Assembly (NCBI RefSeq): GCF_037201815.1
Contig: NZ_CP147407.1
Location: 682,001 to 746,000 of the forward strand
DNA from: Metabacillus sp. FJAT-52054
Lineage (GTDB): Bacteria; Bacillota; Bacilli; Bacillales; Bacillaceae
Reading direction: 5' to 3'
Length of the DNA: 64,000 nucleotides
The notes beneath the pieces are model-generated. The model saw only the letters and a list, made by a program, of their open reading frames with translations. It had not been told where the DNA came from and did not search any database. The first letter of the stretch is position 1, and each line of letters begins with the position of its first letter. Shown here in pieces: positions 61,972 to 64,000 of the stretch. The position numbers were made by a program, and so were the translations under genes.

Positions 61972-63081
61972 TCAATCTTCCTCAATCTTCAAAACCTGTT
62001 TCTTCTCAATCTTATGAAGCTGATACAAACGGTAAATATGGCTCACGATCACTTTCAGCACGGCATATACCGGCACAGCGAGAATCATGAAGAGCAAGCC
62101 GCCCATGCTTCCTGCGACGAGTAATAGCAGGATGATGGTTAATGGATGGATATCAAGTTTTCTTCCCATAATTAGCGGGGAGCTTACATTTCCATCAATT
62201 TGCTGGACAATAATCGCAACGATCAGGACTTTGACTGCCATAAATGGAGAGTCAATGAAACCGATGATTAGCGCCGGAATGATGGCTAAGAACGGTCCGA
62301 TAAACGGGATCACATTTGTAAACATGGCCACAATCGCCAGGATCAAAGAATAGTTGACGCCGATAATCAGGTAGCCTATGTACATCATGATGCCGACTAT
62401 AAGACAGATGATTGCCTGTCCCTGAATGTAGGAACTCAGAGCGGAGTCCATGTCCTTTAGAATTTTTTTTGATTCGTTTGCTTTTAACGGGAAGAAGCGG
62501 GCAATCTTTGTTGACAGGCCTTCGCTGTCTTTCAATAGATAGAACACAATAAACGGAACCGTGACAATGATGGTGGCTAGGCTTGAGAGGATTCCAATTA
62601 AACCGGTTATGCCATTTCCGATGTTGCTTACGTTGCTTTTAAAATAATCTGAGATTTTGGCGGTTGCCTGTTCCACCGTCATATTGCTGTTTTCCTCGAA
62701 ACGGGACATCCATGAACTCTGTCTGATTTCATTTGCTTTCGACTGCAGCGTTTCAATAATGCCGGGCGCATTATCAATCAGTGTTTTGAACTGCTTCTGA
62801 ATTTCAGGCCCAATAAGGAAAAATAGCAGCGTTCCAATCCCGATAAATAGGATGTAAAGTACAACTATTGATAACGTTTTTGGAACTTTTTTGTGATCCA
62901 GGTAAAGTACGATCGGCCGAAATAAATAGAAAATGACCCCTGAAATCAAAAACGGAAAGAATAACGTTTGAAAAATGATGACGAGCGGTGTGAAAATGAA
63001 CTGAACCTTCACAGCAAGCATAATGATGACCAAAAGAATGATGATGGTATAACCAAGTCTGAAATATTTGGAATCCGGCAA
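61972..63081 (-). CDS. AI-2E family transporter (PerM/YdiK type)
   Basis: An integral membrane protein of 369 residues with about seven to eight helices, of the AI-2 exporter/permease superfamily (GFIDSPFMAVKVLIVAIIVQQIDGNVSSPLIMG is characteristic). The start is probably TTG 63081 (MPDSKYFRLGYT) with AAAGGAG upstream; the open frame to 63153 lacks a site and has a basic, unlike N-terminus. Substrates differ within the family, so quorum-signal export is not implied. Monocistronic. Confidence 0.9.
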   Translation of the reverse strand: MPDSKYFRLGYTIIILLVIIMLAVKVQFIFTPLVIIFQTLFFPFLISGVIFYLFRPIVLYLDHKKVPKTLSIVVLYILFIGIGTLLFFLIGPEIQKQFKTLIDNAPGIIETLQSKANEIRQSSWMSRFEENSNMTVEQATAKISDYFKSNVSNIGNGITGLIGILSSLATIIVTVPFIVFYLLKDSEGLSTKIARFFPLKANESKKILKDMDSALSSYIQGQAIICLIVGIMMYIGYLIIGVNYSLILAIVAMFTNVIPFIGPFLAIIPALIIGFIDSPFMAVKVLIVAIIVQQIDGNVSSPLIMGRKLDIHPLTIILLLLVAGSMGGLLFMILAVPVYAVLKVIVSHIYRLYQLHKIEKKQVLKIEED

Positions 63082-63351
63082 ACTGGAACACTCCTTTTTC
63101 GAAAGCAATCGCGCTTCATGTCGCAATTGCCTAATTAATAAAAGTTTAGACACTCAATTATATAAGAAAACGAAAAGAAACGCATTTTTTTCCAAATTAT
63201 TCTTTTGTTTTTCTCTAGATGTATATTCTGTACCAGCCTACTTTACCCTGCGAGTAAGAATTGGAAACTTTAGGAGAATAACATTGGAGGAATTCCGCTA
63301 TTTTTCAAGAAGTACCTAAAGAGAAAACCTTAAGGAATGGGTGAACTGCGC

Positions 63352-64000
63352 TTGAGAACGGAAAAGGAAATGTTTGATTTAATTATAGGCATTGCAGAAC
63401 AGGATGAGCGAATTCGGGCGGCCTATATGAATGGATCCAGGACAAACCCGAATGCCCCGAAGGATATTTTTCAGGATTATGATATTGTCTATGTAGTGAC
63501 AGAGACCGCTTCCTTTATTGCAGATGAGGGCTGGATTGGCGTGTTTGGGGATCTGATTATCCTTCAGGAGCCGGACAAAATGGATCTGCTGGCTGGAAAG
63601 AAGACCGATTTTGATCAATCCTACGGGTATTTAATGCTTTTCACGGATGGAAATCGCATCGATCTGCATATTGAAACACAGGAAGCGATGATGGAAAACG
63701 GATATATCTCAGAGAAGCTGACGGTTCCGTTATTGGATAAAGACGGGATTCTGCGGGAACTCCCAGAGCCATCTGATGCTGATTATCATATAAAAAAACC
63801 TTCTGAACCGCTGTTCCTGAACGCCTGCAATGAATTTTGGTGGTGTCTTCAGAGCGTGGTGAAGGGGATTTGGAGAGACGAGCTTCCCTATGCAAAGCAA
63901 TTCTTTGAGGCACCCGTTCGAACGGTTCTTAATGAAATGGTTTCATGGTGGATTGGAACAAAGCATGGCTTCGAAGTTTCATCAGGGAAAATGGGAAAGT
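63352..64000 (+). CDS. aadK: Aminoglycoside 6-adenylyltransferase, AadK/ANT(6) family (3' end outside window)
   Basis: The frame runs from TTG 63352 to the window end (216 codons). It reads MRTEKEMFDLIIGIAEQDER, then YMNGSRTNPNAP, FQDYDIVYVV, WIGVFGDLIILQEPD, GNRIDLHIE and CNEFWWCLQSVVKGIWRDE, all as in AadK. The enzyme transfers AMP to position 6 of streptomycin and related drugs, and the G-S-R...D-Y-D nucleotidyltransferase residues are present. TTG 63352 is preferred over ATG 63337 because GGGTGA lies seven bases before it. It may be a resident chromosomal gene. Confidence 0.9.
   Translation, partial: MRTEKEMFDLIIGIAEQDERIRAAYMNGSRTNPNAPKDIFQDYDIVYVVTETASFIADEGWIGVFGDLIILQEPDKMDLLAGKKTDFDQSYGYLMLFTDGNRIDLHIETQEAMMENGYISEKLTVPLLDKDGILRELPEPSDADYHIKKPSEPLFLNACNEFWWCLQSVVKGIWRDELPYAKQFFEAPVRTVLNEMVSWWIGTKHGFEVSSGKMGK

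Overview
The window looks like a chromosomal segment of a low-to-moderate GC, endospore-former-type Bacillaceae bacterium (Bacillus or a close relative). The support is AGGAGG-type ribosome sites, frequent TTG/GTG starts, U-tailed hairpin terminators, cre-like (CcpA), PhoP-like and MhqR-like sites, and many Bacillus-type families (DUF3231, DUF2294, DUF6671, ECF41 sigma factor, SelO, AadK). No rRNA, tRNA, prophage, intact insertion sequence or CRISPR array was seen.

Layout. 1-2.8 kb: a DUF342/FapA-like, triple-GAF and PilZ gene row (intracellular sensing, probably cyclic di-GMP linked). 2.8-3.85 kb: a higher-order tandem repeat. 3.9-7.3 kb: SDR dehydrogenase with divergent LysR regulator, then an MFS efflux gene behind an attenuator-like leader. 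7.4-10 kb: a lipoprotein, a decayed MntA/HepT toxin-antitoxin pair, and selO. 10.1-14.5 kb: a DUF2294 gene behind a structured leader, and a four-gene row (zinc-less carbonic-anhydrase-like protein, DUF6671, tiny zinc protein, isocitrate dehydrogenase-like enzyme). 15-25 kb: chemoreceptor, potassium channel, methyltransferase, GAF-STAS protein, D,D-carboxypeptidase, lipoprotein, secreted M28 peptidase. 25.3-31 kb: a CcpA-type-controlled multiple-monosaccharide ABC importer with a YesN-like response regulator. 31-34 kb: a PLD/SF2-helicase/DUF3427 protein coupled to a MazG-like pyrophosphohydrolase. 34-41 kb: alpha/beta hydrolase with CGNR regulator, DinB, hypothetical genes and two GNAT enzymes. 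41-45 kb: two ECF sigma loci, one (ECF41) with a recognisable autoregulatory promoter. 45.8-56.4 kb: an MhqR-type dioxygenase, then three secreted phosphate/nucleic-acid hydrolases, the first two behind a PHO box. 56.6-64 kb: small membrane protein, DUF3231, effector-binding protein, SWIM protein, lytic transglycosylase, AI-2E-type transporter, and the start of an aminoglycoside 6-adenylyltransferase gene.

The window is rich in repeats and relics. There are six copies of a 127-bp element arranged as three head-to-tail pairs, a GC-rich dispersed element, and several degenerate GGAC-type tandem arrays. Relic fragments include the 3' end of selO, the 3' half of the dioxygenase, hepT, and a small membrane-protein gene with an in-frame stop. 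Most promising for follow-up are the MazG/PLD-helicase pair as a possible defence module, the DUF2294 and MFS leaders as possible regulatory RNAs, the 127-bp paired elements, and the ECF41, MhqR and PHO sites that link regulators to genes.
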